Program-made: the position numbers and the translations under genes
Part shown: positions 25,881-37,143 of the stretch, in pieces
Layout of the letters: the number at the start of each line of letters is the position of its first letter
Position numbering within the stretch: the first letter of the stretch is position 1
Source: Fistularia commersonii
Taxonomy: Eukaryota; Chordata; Actinopteri; Syngnathiformes; Fistulariidae
Reading direction: 5' to 3'
Assembly: GCA_037954325.1 (NCBI GenBank)
Contig: JBBMNZ010000019.1
Coordinates: 8,384,501-8,448,500, forward strand
DNA length: 64,000 bases
The notes under the pieces: generated by a model
What the model saw: only the letters and a program-made list of their open reading frames with translations
Databases searched by the model: none
What the model was told of the DNA's origin: nothing

Positions 25881-28099
25881 GAGTCCTAGTGAGGGCTTCT
25901 GACAGCATGGGAGACAGCAATGTCAGTTTTGACAGTGTCTTAATCATGTTTGTGAACACTTGGGGGTGGATGTATGGGATTGGGGAAAGAATGTATAAAG
26001 ATTCTTATGAAGACGGTAGACATAGACTCAAAGCAACATTGTGATGTGGGATTATATAGGTTTTTTTTATCCTCACAGTTAATGCTTTTATTCTTTTTTT
26101 AATCACATTTGGACACAGGAGAAAAAAAAAAGAAAAGCTTTCAAATGTCAAAATATGCATTTTGTTCAATGGCAAGCATTGACAAACAGTCTTGATTTCC
26201 CGTACTGACATTTGTTTGACAATGGCATTTGGTTTGAAATTTTCACCAAACTGGTTGGATGAAAGTAATATTCATTTGTTTTCAGCAACAGAATACAATG
26301 CCTTGTTCTAGTGCTAATATATACTGTTAGGGACAGGGAACTGTTCTTGTTTATTTACAAACATAGGAATGGTTAGCATCTATCTTAGTGAAACGACAGA
26401 GGGGAAATAGTTGCATTTACCTCTGGGTGAAGCATTGCTTTCTTTAGTTTGTTGCACCAGACAATTCACTGTTTGAGAACAATACCTGAGCCTTGAACTC
26501 TGTCAATGACTTCCATGTGCTAAAGTAAGCTATGCCTCTCAAGTCCACTGTTCGATAGTGCCCTCACTAAAATACACTTTCATAAGGATCCTTAAAGTAA
26601 CAAAATATTGAAACTTCTTTCCAATCATCCACACCTAACATGTCCTTTGTACATCTTATCAGGATAAATATGAAAATATGTAGAAACAACAAAATTTCAC
26701 TTCTATCTGTGTATTCAGCAAAAACATCTCATATCTCTGATAATATTTTTGTTCTGCTGCCCTCTCTGTCTGCAGTGATGGATTTTCATGCAAACAGCTT
26801 TGATAAGCTGGTGGTTCCAATGCTGTCTGTTTGTTCTTTCAGTTGTTGACTCAGGCTTTCTTATCATATTTTAGTTGTGGCACAAACACTGGAGCCAATA
26901 ATGTGCTGAAAATTGGGAATTACTCTCCTTGCCCTCATGGACGCCAATTTGACCAAACTATTCTCTTCAAATAATGAGAGGGTTATATTCACACATTATT
27001 TGACTTTACGATTGGTACTTGCTCTTTAATTAGATATTATGGATACATGATATAATTCATTTCAATGTTTATATTACGACTTATTAGATATCTGATTTGC
27101 TTGTGAAGCCGACCCTTACTTTGGTCAATCTGCATGCATTGTTGTTAATGCCTTATGACAATTGCACTTAACACTCTCACTTCTGGTTAGAGATAGTATA
27201 GAGTGTGCTAGGCTAATTGAAGTGAAATTCACTCACTGTTGCCTTCTTGCACTACAGCAACCATAATGCTGTGTTACATTCTTGCTCAGGGTATATTGAG
27301 GCAAATTAGCATTTAGATAATGGGAGACACTTGGCATTTTAATTATTTTGCTGCCCTATGAGTCTAGTGTGTATGCCCCAAGCACCTCCTTACATCCTTC
27401 ATGTACGCCTAAGTACTGCATTTACATACCAAATGGGTTGGCTTGTGTACAAAAGCCACTAAAATGTCACCACTGCACAATGTACCTTGGTGTTCAATTG
27501 TTTCGAAAAGATAAGGAGGCATATTGTTGTCGACTCATGCCATATGTATTAGGACGTAACACGATTCCTATTGCTGCATTATTCAGTTATGTTCAATAGA
27601 GCTCTGTTCTGTACTGTTTCCTACCATGTCGGTTTGTGGCACTGGAATTTTGTTTTGTCTGTCCGAGGCCTTTGTAGTTTAAAAAGAACGACAAAAGGCT
27701 CAGCATTCACTCTCACCCTCCTTCTACTCTTCCATTTCCCTGCCCCACGGAAGTGTGATTATCCATCCTCCCACAGACTGTTGCTGTGTTGGGGGTATAT
27801 GTCAAAATGCCAGGAGCATGTGGTGCAGGTGGTATTCATATCTATGCTATTGTACGCCATTGATATCCGTGTATTGGAATGTTTATATTTATAAGTGTGT
27901 GTGGGGGTGATGTGTAATTTTATGCTGGACCTATCTGATTTGATGACCTGAGCCCAAGTAATATGTATGCTATGTTTGTCATTCCATGTTTTTTTTTTGC
28001 ACTTTTTTTCCACTAGATGCATTTCCCTTCAAAAATCAAAACTTCAAAAGTGCCAGGGGGCCTCATACATATCATCACTCCCTCTTCGAAGGCGCTAAC

Positions 28100-28392
28100 T
28101 TTTTCTCCCTTTATGCTTCCCTCATTCCTTACTTCTATCTCTCCCGCACTGCCTCTGTTAGGTATGAGCACAGACGGAGCGTGAGAAAAACTGGCAGTGA
28201 GGCACATTCCCACCTCTCCTGCCCTCTACCCTACAGTGCACCCTCCTTTCCCTCATTTCCTTTCTTCCTCTCGCCTCTGAATTATTTCCCCTTTGTCCCC
28301 CCACCCTCTCTCTGCCTCGTTGCTCCCCTTATCCATTATATTTCCACCCCTCTGTTCCACACTTCGCTCACTCCCGCTCTTTTTTTTTTCCT
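28100..28392. repeat. Pyrimidine-rich tract
   Basis: The + strand is strongly C/T-rich across about 290 bases, in two blocks: about 28074-28159, ending CTCTGTTAG, and 28208-28391. A purine-richer stretch around 28160-28207 separates them. It is not a simple repeat. The 140-codon open frame across it (27986-28408) is a by-product of this composition. It could act as a strong polypyrimidine tract for a cryptic or unannotated exon. Confidence 0.6.
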
Positions 28393-28554
28393 GGTTCATA
28401 ATATGTAACATGATTTAGCCCTTCCCTGTTCATGCGGCGTGAATTTAATCCTAGCCATTCCAGGTTGCTTCTGCTGCTGCTGCTGTGTCTGCCATTTTTC
28501 TAATTTTCTCGCTATCCTGCCATACTCCTCCTGATCCAATAGACCCCTAAAGAT

Positions 28555-28870
28555 TCCCACTGTTTGCCTGATAAGTTATTTCCCTAATACTAATGCTGAT
28601 ATGCAAGGTCAAGCATGAATCAAGTGCCACACGGTTGTTCTTTAGCAGCTACCGACACTGTGACAAGCAAACATTGTACGAGAGAAGTCCTGCCTACAAG
28701 CCATTAATCATCTCAATAGTTTTCACTGCGCGGATGCTTACCAGAAGGGTTGTTTTATCTGATGCCCATTGAGAAGCAATTAGTAGAATTCATTAGAGTT
28801 CAAATGTGGTTGTCAGTGTCATGAAGGTCATTGTAGGTGCTTCAAACATGCAGACAAAGATAAATACGTT
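28555..28870. other. Candidate conserved non-coding element
   Basis: The densest unique-looking block of the first intron. It includes GCTGATATGCAAGGTCAAGC, ACAAGCCATTAATCATCTCA, GCCCATTGAGAAGCAATTAG and TGTCATGAAGGTCATTGTAG. Two AAGGTCA/AAGGTCATTG words resemble nuclear-receptor half sites. No coding frame. Inferred only from composition and motif density. Confidence 0.4.
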
Positions 28871-31800
28871 GCTTTACATCCGGCATTTTCCCTCCCCAGG
28901 CGCTTACAGCTTACCCAATAGCTATATAACCTTGTGTTTGTGAAACCGTGTGCATACTGTATATTGGTAAGTGTTCAGGGAGCAGCATGACAGGGTACTT
29001 AGATAATCAGTCACTAGACTGCAGGTCAGGGTCATGCACCATGAGGGTCATCCATCTGAACCGAACAGCTGCTGGGAAATATGGGAGAAGTGAGGTGGGA
29101 GCAAAAGTTGGGTGAAGAGAGTGAAAAAGCAGAAGACAAAGTGGTCAGGTAGACTAGCAAAAGAGAAAACTTGAGAAGAGGCTCACAAAAACAAAACGAA
29201 AACACAGAGTAGGTGGTAGGAAGAAGAGCACTAAAACACCGTGGTCATTTTAGTTCCAAAAGTATTTGGCTATGGCCACTTGGAAGTTGGGTGACCTGAA
29301 TTCTCATGGGGACACAAACTTGTTCTTTTCCCTCACAAACGATGTAACAGTTTGCGCAGCAAACCTTTGAACTTGTTTTTGACATTTTTTTTGTAAGATA
29401 ACTTTGTTCTCCCCATAGCTGTATAAAATTGACATGTGGTTGCCAGCTTTTAAAGGAATGGCATTTCAAATAAAGACCACAAAAATGTACAAGACAAAAT
29501 GTAATTTTACAGTATCTGTAGGTTGACATTTCAAAGTAAATAATGTCTGGCAAACGAAGAGGTTAGTTTTGAAATCATATACCAATTAGCAATAGATACA
29601 TAATTGAGATGTGATTGTTTTCCTTTCCAGCATTCACAGTAAGTGATTTTAAAATAATTATCAGACAGAGTCTTGTCATCCAAACCAATTACGTTCTTAC
29701 TGTGCATTTCATGTGTCATGTACAGGATTTTCAAAAAAACCATCAGATGCTTTGTCGGGATTATGTTACACGTTACATTTGCAGGTAGAAACACAAACTC
29801 TTACTTTGTAGAACAGAAAGTCAGGTGGAAGTCCCCAAAAGGTTAGACTGTGGGGGGCTTCTTTGAGGGAGGTCCGGGGACCCAGGGAGGAAAGGGAAAA
29901 ATGTAAATAAATAAGTAGAGCAAATAAACTCCGCTAATACACAGTTGTCAGGGTCTTTCTTTTGGAGACTTCACTTGAGGGGCATAACTTGGTGCAGCTT
30001 GAGGAATGTTTTCACACATGCCGTCTGATCTGGACTGACATGTGAGAAATGGCCTGTTCACTTGATCTTAAATCACACTGAGATCAGAGCTGCACATAGA
30101 GGGCATACAAGAACAGCAATATTGCATGAAAGAAAGAACATAAAAAAACAATAAATTATAGTTGAAGGGATTACGCAAAATACATTTTGACCCTTTAGCC
30201 CTCTTGATTGGAAATTTTGGAACACAAAGTTATAGTATATTAATGTAGAAAGTGGAAAGATAGGCCTTTGATGAGATTATTTTATGAATCTGTTCATCTG
30301 ATGTTTAGAAAACCCTGAGGGACATGTTTTATGGTTCCCAAAGCTGTTTAATGATCAGAGGCAATGCCATTCCCACCATTTACACCCCCTGATCCGTCTT
30401 AGAACTGAGGCCAGTGCCATGTCAAGGGCTGTGCTAATTCTCTAAAGAAAACTATTTCATAGATCATTTTTACTGTTGAGTATTACATGGTAAAGTATCC
30501 ATAAAATACTATATCTTAAAGCAGCTTTACAGGACTAGGTACAACATAAAATAAAAAATAAATACTAGCGGAATGAGCGGTAATACAAATAGTGGAGTCT
30601 ATCTGTAAAGACAGGCAATAAAATTTAAAATAATTAGACACATAGATTAATTAAATGTAGTAGCATTAAATACAATGTGTTGATAGTTTTGAGTAATTCT
30701 ATTGATATTTTAAATTTGTTTTCTTTCAGTAATTAATTCCCCTTTGTTAAAGCAGATCATGGAAATATGTTTAAACATTGCTGTTTTCATATTAAACAAA
30801 ATCAAATCGAGTGAGACACCAACTTCAGTAACCCCTTCATAGTGTACATTTATTTTGCTTTGTATTTAGTTTCATTAAGGTAGGTTTTCTCCATCATGTT
30901 AATTTTTTTTTAAGTCTTTTAAGAAATCAAAAAAGACAAGTGAACCTAAGTTCTACATGATAAAACTTTTGAATTGAAATATGTTTGACCCAAACCAGGG
31001 GAAGCTGCAGCACAGCGCTGGTTCCAATTTTAGCTCTCTGCCAACACATTCATCAGGGGCACTGGCAGGGGTATTCATTCCTAACTTAAACACAATTTGA
31101 GGGGTAATGGAGGGGGGAATAAAAAAATAAATACAAATAAAACCTCAAGCACCGAGCAGAAACTTTCAGAGAACACGGAAAGTCAAACCAGAAAGGACGT
31201 CGAACATTTATGATTTGAAGCAACATTTCATAAAGCCATAAAGACAAACCATAAGACGCGGAGTGCTCAAAGAATTAATCACTAGGCAAACAATTCATGG
31301 AAAATTTAAGTAGAGGCGTTACAAAGTAACAAAGACTATTTTCCTTTATCAGGGTGGTTTAGATAGGTTAAAAAAAGTCCCATTTTAACAGATACTTGTG
31401 TCGTTCACAATGATACTGCATCTTAAGACCATTGATGCTATAGTCTTTGCTTCAAGAAGAATAGAAGACAAACTTGTTCTAACTTCTCAGTACAATACCT
31501 TTAACATCAATCATTGTAGTTTGAAAGTATGCATATGAAGGGCAATGATGGCAAATTTAACTAAAAGTCCAAAGGCACATAGACGACCCTGGTTTGCAAA
31601 AGAAATTATATGAACAGACTTACAAAAAATGCCAATAAAGGATCATATCGTATTTTATGCGGTATGGTTCTTGTGTGTACAGGGCTACTCACAAACTACC
31701 ATGAACATATGCGGTGCAGTGATGGTAGTCGTCCTAATGTGTTTGAATCACTCGTTGTCCACTATTGTCTCAGTGTTTTTTTCTTTAGCTGACCTTAAAA

Positions 31801-32829
31801 TGGTCTGATTCCCAGGAGCTGGTCAAAGTTACAGCATGTGGTGCAACTGCTATGCTCAACTCTAAATTAAATTTGATAAGTGGTATAATCAGTAGCATTG
31901 GACTGAACTCTTTTATGCCCTTAATATTATGGCATTTTGAAGACATTGAAAGGCATTCAGCATCAAAGTGATCCTTTGAAACTGGAGAGCTCATAACAAT
32001 TCTGGCAGCATACTTCTCCATAATAAGTTTATTGCAGTATGGCTAGAATACAAGATAAATATGAATGATTCTTTTGTTGTTGTTTTTCTCCCCTTAATAA
32101 TATTGTGAAATAAATAGACCAGAATACCAAACACGCTCTCTCAAATGTGAATAGAGACTAGCCATTATAGAAAATATAAACACACCTCCCATTCCCTTTC
32201 ACACTTCTGATAGAGATCATTGGGAAAGAGAGAGAGGGTAGACAGCTCAACACCCCCTTTCTTTTTATTGTACCCCACCTCACACCCTTTTCTAATTAAC
32301 ATTGTGGATGCTGTCAGGCTTTGTTTAATAATGCATGATTGCTATCAGCAGCAAAATCCTTTGAATGAAGCAACGCTGAATGGGAACACAATAATACCAC
32401 TGGGGGTTCAGGAAGAAAGACAAGATAGTTTTTTTTTTTTTTTTTTTCGTCTATTGTAATAAATGTTCATTAAAAGAACCATTGCCCACCAAATGTAACA
32501 CAGAATTGTCATGTTAAGGATAATACAGGATGGTGCCTCCATGAAGGATAGGGTCCTTTTATATGAACACTGCAGAAGGACCACATAGAGTTGTCTCATT
32601 GCATATAAACCTCAAATGCGCGAAAACAAAATGGTTCAGAACGTTTTTGGACAAAATGATAAGCAGGTATCTTGCTCTTGCCCCCTCTTGGAAAGGATGT
32701 TGAAAAGTTTACAAACACAGAGAAAAACTTGTCAATTATAATTAAAATATAATAATTAAGTTTGTCTTTTAGCCTGGGCTTATAATGATTCACATGTCAC
32801 TGTGTCTCCCTGTCTAGCCGGAGGTTCCA

Positions 32830-33060
32830 CAACTTACAGATTGCTGCATTTCCCTTTATCAGCATGTGTGTGAGATAGTGTGTGCAAGAATGTGAGGGCA
32901 TGCTTGGCATAGATAAAACGGGAAAGGTTCCTCAACAGTACTTCTTCTGTGCTGCTTAATGTCATGACATTATGCAAATTCCCACCTTGTTAATGAACTC
33001 AAAGGCTATCAATTGGATTCAGTGGGGCAAATGTGTAACACAAGTGGAAGAGACAGACAG
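32830..33060. other. Candidate conserved non-coding element
   Basis: Non-repetitive block containing GTCATGACATTATGCAAATT (POU octamer ATGCAAAT at 32972-32979), CCTTGTTAATGAACTCAAAG and GGCTATCAATTGGATTCAG. No reading frame or splice sites are recognised. Octamers also occur elsewhere in the window, so the motif alone is weak evidence. Confidence 0.25.
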
Positions 33061-33896
33061 GTGTACCTGTAGTTCATATTGATTGGATTGCAGCTTTATC
33101 CTCACAGACCTAAGCTGAGGTTTTCCACTCCTGTTGAATTAGAATCAAATATACTCCCTTCTCAGAGGGAAAAAGTCCTTACTAAGAGAAACCTATTTAC
33201 AAGTGTCTTGTCATGTTATTGGCACCACGGATCTCTGGAACCATTTAATGCATATACATCATAAATATCCCCTCACTTATTCTTTCAACTCTGATACATT
33301 TTCAAATGGTATTCAGGTTTGTTGAGGACAGATGACTCTTAAAAGTCAGACCATGGTTCCCTTAATATTTATGCTCTAAACTGCTCAGTTACCTTTCCTT
33401 TCTGTATGGGAGCATCTGCATAACCTATGTTTGCGCACTCAGGGCTTTCCTTTAATTTGTCACCTGATGCATATGTGTACAATGCCATGTTTCTAAGAGT
33501 GTGTGGGTTTCAGTGTGAATGGGGGATGAGATTGCCTCAAATTGATTCCCATCGCCACACGTCCCCCGCTCATGTGCTTGCTGCAGGCCTAGTGACGCCT
33601 GGAGACAGGTAGTTGTGTCTATCTCCCCCAACGCAAATCGAGTGTGACAGGTGTGCTATCTTCTCGTCTATTCTGCCATTTACAGCCTACAGAACGGAAA
33701 AGGAAGAGCTAGGAGCAAGAAAGAGGATGATTGGTAACAGGGAAATGAGATACTTTGTCATCTTCGGGACTACTGATTGAGCTTATAGGGACTTTTGTTT
33801 TTCCCTTTTCAGTAAGTGACAGATTAAATCTGCAGATAAACAGCCAAATAAAATATTTTGAGAGAAAAAAAGTTATACACACATATATAAGTGTAG

Positions 33897-34036
33897 ACAC
33901 ACACACACACACACACACACATACACACACACACATATAAAGAACATATACACACACACACAAATGTGTAGTTGTGACAAATATTTGAATGTATATAATT
34001 ATATACATGCATATATATATATGCACACACACACAG
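33897..34036. repeat. Cluster of (CA)n and TA-rich microsatellites
   Basis: CA runs at about 33897-33935, 33951-33962 and 34023-34036 are separated by TA-rich spacers. The cluster probably derives from one eroded compound microsatellite. Confidence 0.88.
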
Positions 34037-34342
34037 GTTCAAATTCTTTGTCACAATAGATCAACCAACACTATCCTAATGAATACTCTCTGCAGACTAG
34101 CTAGCATGCTAACAAGCAACATGTCATCAAAGCTCATGTTTTTGGATTAGCCGGAAGCCATGTTATGAGCCAAAGACTACCACTGAGCATCCATCATCAT
34201 GGATCAAACTCTGGCTTAATCAAATGGATGACAGGGGATAGAGATGATCTGCACTGAACAGTAGCTCACTGTATCACATCGATTTATAAAGAAAATACGG
34301 GACCTCATAAAAAATGACTCAGGCAATTATTTTAAGAAGGTG

Positions 34343-34344
<2 letters not shown>

Positions 34345-34421
<77 letters not shown>
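34345..34421. repeat. (AT)38 perfect dinucleotide repeat
   Basis: An uninterrupted AT run of about 77 bases, self-complementary along its whole length. The sequence right after it, ACCGTAATCC, resembles the MITE terminus at 17517, but no partner terminus was found. Confidence 0.95.
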
Positions 34422-34423
<2 letters not shown>

Positions 34424-35154
34424 GTAATCCCCCAAACTGGAAGAATGGCTCCAGCAATAATATCCGAAAATAACCTTCAAGCTCTCAGGCCTCTGGTAGA
34501 GGACCCGAGCTTGAGGAGATACTGCTTTGACCACTCCATTTTCCCTGGTATCAAAAATCAATAATCTTCTATGGATGAAATGCCATGCAAATTTTTCTAG
34601 TAATAACTTCAGATGAATCTATTTATTGAATGGATTCACAACATTCATGTCTTAGCAATTAAAATCTTTAACAGTCTATTCGTGGTTTCATTTGTATGGT
34701 TATAATTGAAAAGTCATTAAATTACATTTAGTATGTATAAGTACTTCCTGCATTTTCTGACTATTCTTGCATCCAGTAGAGGTGCTCTTGATATGTAGCA
34801 GATATCATCACTCATCAGAGGGGGAATTAAAATGTACTCTTTATTATGCACAAATTTAACTGGTGATCACAACTGAAGCAGTGAAGGCAAAATCTGATTA
34901 GTTCAACCTTACATCTATGTGGTTTATACCTCTTCTACACTCTCTCTCTTCCTCTCATGCACGTGTGCACACACATCGTGTGAAGTGACTATTCCATTTA
35001 GAGAACTGTCAGAACATACCCTGTGAGCACATCAGCCTTTTCCTATCCTCTGTCAGCTTCAAACTCAGCTCCAGCCGAGGCTGTGTGGGGGTATGTCAGA
35101 AATGTGCAGGGATAGATAAAACCCGTGGAGCAAACAGCTTTGTTTCATTTAGTC

Positions 35155-35227
35155 CCTCTCTCTCTCTCTCTCTCCCCCTCCCCCCATCCTTCCATCTCCC
35201 TCTTCCTATCCTCCTTGCATTGCATAG
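35155..35227 (+). promoter_or_regulatory. ptprd: Polypyrimidine tract and 3' splice acceptor of the start-codon exon
   Basis: A (CT)n run of about ten units (35155-35174) passes into nearly pure pyrimidine up to 35224 and ends TTGCATTGCATAG, with the acceptor AG at 35226-35227. This is a very strong acceptor. Its upstream half is a microsatellite, so tract length may vary between individuals. A weaker alternative acceptor, CTCACAG, occurs near 35268-35274 inside the 5'UTR. Confidence 0.75.
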
Positions 35228-35310
35228 GCTGTGAATACCCTGCATCTGAGAAATCAGACCAGACTGACTCACAGGGCTCTGTGAGCCAGCGCCACCGAGG
35301 CTGCCAAAGC
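35228..35310 (+). other. ptprd: 5'UTR part of the ptprd start-codon exon
   Basis: These 83 bases lie between the inferred acceptor and the first ATG. They contain no ATG, so the first AUG in this exon is the in-frame one at 35311. The coding frame is open upstream to the TAG at 35113-35115 with no ATG, which supports initiation at 35311 or 35335. Confidence 0.7.
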
Positions 35311-35413
35311 ATGCTGGTGCCAAGCTGTCCCACCATGCGCAGAGCCAGACCCACGCTGCTGCTGCCACTGCTGTTTGCCCTGGGTCTGCTCCTCCACCTC
35401 ACCAACGCTCAAA
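35311..35413 (+). CDS. ptprd: Receptor-type tyrosine phosphatase delta (LAR family), exon with signal peptide (5' partial gene)
   Basis: First coding exon of a LAR-type receptor tyrosine phosphatase, a synaptic adhesion receptor that binds heparan sulphate proteoglycans and postsynaptic partners outside the cell and dephosphorylates tyrosine inside. Two in-frame starts are present: ATG 35311 (A at -3, adds eight residues) and ATG 35335 in the stronger context CCCACCATGC. From 35335 the exon encodes a signal peptide: basic start MRRAR, leucine-rich core at about residues 7-22, and a predicted cleavage after TNA (residue 25). The exon ends ...GCTCAA A|GTAAGT in phase 1. Joined to the exon at 60127 it reads Q-T-P-P-K-F, matching the start of mature PTPRD (E-T-P-P-R-F). 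The ATG choice is uncertain; 35311 is used because it is first. Confidence 0.85.
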
Positions 35414-37107
35414 GTAAGTAGACTGGCTTTCATATTGGCCTCAGGTGTTGTGCTCCATCAAACTTGTGTGTGGTGGCACAGGATGAAATAAGTGTTGTTT
35501 TTTTCTTTTTCAGTGAGAACCATAAATCAAACATCCTGCTGATATATTCGAAAATTACCTCTGCCAGAAAGCTACATAATAAGAATCTCAAAATAAAATA
35601 AATTCAGTTACCAAATTAAATTCTCATTCATTTTAGTAAAACGAATTCCTCTTTGATTAAGTTATTGTAATCCACTGGCGTAATTCTATTAAATGGGAAA
35701 AACTAACCATGAGGTACAAGGAAAAAAAAGGAAAACAAACTTGAAAATATGCTCTTTACAATTCCTAAGACAGTTCAAAGTCAGCCCAAATGCACAAATT
35801 CATTCTTAAAATATAAAGAAGAGGAATCACTCAGTGGCACAAAAAGAATCATCATCTTTGGACACATGCATCCAGAAGCTATGTTTTGCCCCTTTCATAA
35901 TTTGATATAAATCTCCATTAAACAGTGCTGGTAAAAGACAAAAAAAACTAAAGCAAATAAAAACTGGTAAACCAGAAATACTAAGGCAGACATCACATGA
36001 AAGGAGGTAAATGATATTGGGACACTTGACATCAAGACACCTGCTCATTGAACTGTGACAAGAGTTTTAAAACCCCACTGAGTTATGGCTCTCTAGTATA
36101 AACTCCCCTTCTAACCCAGTCAAAATTGCACCAAGATTCATGAAGCATTAGCTTCTGGTGTCACAGTAGGATGAATAAAAGTTGTATCTCTCATTTTGCA
36201 TTGACTAAAATCCCTTCAGTCTAGCAGAGTATCTCTGAATGAAAGGGTCATCAATCCAAGGTCAAATACAACAGAACCAAGCAAAGTGAAATTGATTGGT
36301 GAGATTTTCATTTTTGTGCCAGAGAAATTTTCCTTGTAATCAAATTTGTTTTACTTTCCTTCTTAAACTCCAGCTACATATGTTTCACAGCAGGGGAGAA
36401 GAAAATGGATAAACATTCTCTGTTTATCTACAATTTGCTTTGGAGCTCGAGGATATATTGACTCAATTAAATTAAGGGGCCATCCCAAAATGGCAGTAAT
36501 AGTCAATATACGTTACCATTGGGGGGAGCAGTTGTGTCTGAATGCACCCCTCCTTATTGTCTGTAAGTCTCTACATAACAGCTTAACTGAAAAAAAAAAA
36601 AAAAACTTTTGTCAAAACCTTCCCTCAGCAAATACTATAACAAAACTTGACTCTTTTGTTTCTTGACATTCCATAGATGCATTTCAGCACAAACAAAGAC
36701 AAACATAAGTGCAGTCAGCGCCTCTAAAACTTGATACCCATGTGCTCACCTCCCCCATACTTCCTTCCTCCGGTTGTCTGGTTGCTAACAGCTGCTGCTA
36801 ACTCCTATACCCCACGTATAGACAGCTGTGCTGGGTCATCATTTCAAAGCCAAAAAAAACATTTCATGAGTTAATCACAGTGGATGGCTGTTAATGAGGT
36901 CATGGGGATGAGGTGTCCATCCTCTATTTGACTTAGATATGAGAACCCTATGAAACACCAGAAGCTCTTCATATGGCATGCATTTTTTTTTGTCTGCAGT
37001 CCCTTTTTTATATTTTTTTTTTTTTACTTGAACTCCCCCCATGTGTTATTTGTCCAAAATTGTTCTCATAATGATTTTTCCATGTTTTTATTTATTTGAG
37101 CTCCTGC

Positions 37108-37143
37108 TTTTTTTTTTTTTTTTTTTTTTTTTTGGGGGGGGGG
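37108..37143. repeat. T26G10 homopolymer junction
   Basis: A run of about 26 T is followed directly by ten G. Other T-rich runs lie just upstream (36987-37026). Such junctions are prone to slippage and to assembly or sequencing error. Confidence 0.9.

Larger units (their letters stand above)
564..35227 (+). other. ptprd: Presumed first intron / upstream flank of ptprd (about 34.7 kb)
   Basis: No supported coding exon lies between the CpG island and the start-codon exon. Open frames here (up to 183 codons, for example 6759-7310) lack codon-like composition or any recognised domain and read as intron noise. The stretch contains microsatellites, SINE copies at 9926-10242, 11396-11617, 23835-24083 and probably 17872-18003, a MITE-like element at 17517-17796, a pyrimidine-rich tract near 28100-28392, and unique blocks that look like conserved non-coding sequence. 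Additional small untranslated exons could be hidden here and cannot be found by eye. If the 563/564 donor is wrong, this stretch is simply 5' flank plus intron of unknown extent. Confidence 0.5.

Noticed and set aside
27986..28408. 140-codon open frame in the pyrimidine-rich tract
   Set aside because: Serine/proline/leucine/phenylalanine bias follows directly from C/T-rich DNA.
28975..29080. Possible tRNA-like SINE (CAGTCACTAGACTGCAGGTC region)
   Set aside because: Suggestive spacing but no clear A or B box and no recognised body. Insufficient to call.
34421..34440. ACCGTAATCC after the (AT)38 run as a second MITE copy
   Set aside because: Only about eight bases match the MITE terminus at 17517 and no opposite terminus was found nearby.
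33755..34564. Tyrosine/isoleucine- and histidine/threonine-repeat open frames
   Set aside because: Direct translations of the CA and AT microsatellites at 33897-34036 and 34345-34421.
35111..35125. GATAAAAC as a TATA box for a promoter just upstream of the start-codon exon
   Set aside because: A poor TATA match lying in the upstream part of a sequence that looks like an acceptor with its pyrimidine tract. No CpG enrichment supports a promoter.
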